From contig PANG01000004.1 in NCBI GenBank assembly GCA_002708345.1, positions 1 through 6,129 of the forward strand: a stretch of DNA of 6,129 nt, read 5' to 3'. A model generated the notes under the pieces. That model had not been told where the DNA came from and searched no databases. It saw nothing but the letters and a program-made list of their open reading frames with translations. Within the stretch, counting starts at the first letter, position 1; each line of letters opens with the position of its first letter. This stretch comes from Planctomycetaceae bacterium (GTDB taxonomy: Bacteria > Planctomycetota > Planctomycetia > Pirellulales > Pirellulaceae). Of this stretch, positions 5,136-6,129 are shown piece by piece. Position numbers and translations under genes: made by a program.

Positions 5136-6129
5136 ACCCATTGAACCATCCTGATCCAGGGAGTGGTGATTTTAATGGGACCAGGGTGGCTTGGTTCCTT
5201 GTCGTGCTGACAGGATTTCTGTCTATCGCCGCTGCCATCGTGCAGCGACCAAACCTGGACACGGATGCGGGAACCTGCATCCTGGCGGCAGAACAATACC
5301 AACTGGGCCGAAGCGATCGCTTTCACCAGCTCGTCGATGTCGATCCTGATAATCTTTCGCAGGACCGGATCCGTCGTATTACCTGGTGGCCCCCGTCGTA
5401 CAGTATTCCGGCGATGCTTGGAAAACAGACTGGCCTGAACTGGGGGCGGTCCGTTCAATTCAGCTATCTCTTCTTCTGGTCGGTTGGAGTCCTTGGCTGG
5501 ACATTCCTTTTTCGCCGTCTTGTCAGCGAACGACTACTCCCCTGGCTTGTCCTCTCGCTTCTCCTGTTCCGGTACTGCCACGTGGCCGGTTACCTCTACG
5601 AGGGTGGTGAGCTGATGTACTGGTCTCTTTTTCCTGTTGTCATCCTGCTTAACCTGTCTGCCCTCGAGAGACGTGAGGGTGGACTCCATCTCACCATCCT
5701 CGCTGGCCTGGCGACTCCCTGCCTGGTGCTCCTCAAGTACAGTGCTGGAATTTCCGCCCTTGGTATCGGCTCCTGCTGGCTGCTAATGGTACGTACACGC
5801 CAGACAAGCCTGTCCCGCCTCGGCTGCTGGACTGCTGCCGCTGTCGTTGCCAGTGCCACAATCCTGCTCGGCGGACAACTTCCGACCGGCAACCCTGCAA
5901 CCAGTAGTGGGCAGTGGCAATGGGCTGCCCTGGCCTGGGGCCCAGGTGCCTGGACATTTGCCATGTCCGACCTGGAATCGCTCGTCCGTTTCCTGGCGAT
6001 CCAGCCGGGTCGGAATTTCCTTCCGGGAATCGGTGGAGGAATCCAGGGTGGGCAGATCGCCCTGGTCTCACCGGTTACCCTGGGAGTCGTCGCCTGGCTG
6101 CTGGTCCATTCACGGCGCCGTCAACTCCC
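5132..6129 (+). CDS. Polytopic membrane protein, probable GT-C type glycosyltransferase, C-terminus cut by window edge
   Basis: The frame is open from the ATG at 5132 to the last base (332 whole codons), so the 3' end is missing. The start overlaps the preceding stop as ATGA, which fits the operon arrangement. Hydrophobic segments appear near residues 19-37, 108-127, 134-150, 160-177, 186-202, 205-220, 231-248 and 308-326, with a further weaker one near 265-280. Between the first two lies a polar loop of about 70 residues containing NLDTDAGT at 41-48 and ITWWPPSYSIPAML at 83-96. An acidic motif just after the first helix, followed by a Trp/Pro-Pro-x-Tyr segment before the second, is the layout of GT-C enzymes of the ArnT/PMT type, which use polyprenyl-phosphate sugars on the outer face of the membrane. 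EGGELMYW at 157-164 is a further acidic site. The family call is by pattern only; an uncharacterised membrane protein is the alternative. Partnership with the upstream DPM1-like GT2 enzyme is plausible. Confidence 0.82.
   Translation, partial: MNPLNHPDPGSGDFNGTRVAWFLVVLTGFLSIAAAIVQRPNLDTDAGTCILAAEQYQLGRSDRFHQLVDVDPDNLSQDRIRRITWWPPSYSIPAMLGKQTGLNWGRSVQFSYLFFWSVGVLGWTFLFRRLVSERLLPWLVLSLLLFRYCHVAGYLYEGGELMYWSLFPVVILLNLSALERREGGLHLTILAGLATPCLVLLKYSAGISALGIGSCWLLMVRTRQTSLSRLGCWTAAAVVASATILLGGQLPTGNPATSSGQWQWAALAWGPGAWTFAMSDLESLVRFLAIQPGRNFLPGIGGGIQGGQIALVSPVTLGVVAWLLVHSRRRQL

Noticed and set aside
4988..5458. A 156-codon minus-strand open frame across the junction of the last two genes
   Set aside because: The plus strand has the SCP2-like end and the membrane protein start coupled by ATGA; the minus product has no family features.

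Overview
The window reads as an ordinary-looking bacterial chromosome segment, moderately GC-rich and densely coded, and most likely from a planctomycete. That placement is an inference. It rests on the style of the leftmost protein (an xylose-isomerase-type barrel whose N-terminus resembles planctomycetal sugar phosphate isomerases/epimerases), on the lack of strong Shine-Dalgarno sites before several genes, and on a long protein family (the 549-residue gene) that I associate with planctomycetes from memory. No RNA gene, CRISPR array, insertion sequence or prophage is visible.

Layout. (1) At the left edge, on the minus strand and cut by the window, is the N-terminal part of a sugar phosphate isomerase/epimerase-like protein. 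(2) A divergent intergenic stretch of about 130 bp carries a run of eight C and a possible -10 box. (3) On the plus strand comes a complete Nif3/DUF34 dinuclear-metal protein (362-1177). (4) After a 91-bp gap with a plausible sigma70-type promoter begins a tight run of four plus-strand genes: a DPM1-like GT2 glycosyltransferase (1269-2018), an unnamed 549-residue protein (2037-3686), an Eis-like tandem GNAT acetyltransferase with a C-terminal SCP2-like domain (3747-5135), and a polytopic membrane protein resembling a GT-C glycosyltransferase (5132 to the window end, truncated). The gaps inside the run are 18 nt, 60 nt and a 4-nt ATGA overlap, so co-transcription is likely.

The main point of interest is the 549-residue protein. 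Two of its blocks, a Gly-His-Gln-Pro-Gly segment near residue 95 and a segment around residues 356-410, line up in order and character with BshC, the cysteine-adding enzyme of bacillithiol synthesis. It looks like a very diverged BshC-superfamily member. It lies between a glycosyltransferase and a tandem-GNAT acetyltransferase, the same enzyme classes (glycosyltransferase, amino-acid ligase, GNAT) that build mycothiol or bacillithiol-type sugar thiols. No PIG-L deacetylase is visible, so a sugar-thiol or amino-acylated sugar pathway is a hypothesis only. An alternative or complementary reading is envelope glycosylation, in which the GT2 enzyme makes a polyprenyl-phosphate sugar and the GT-C protein transfers it.
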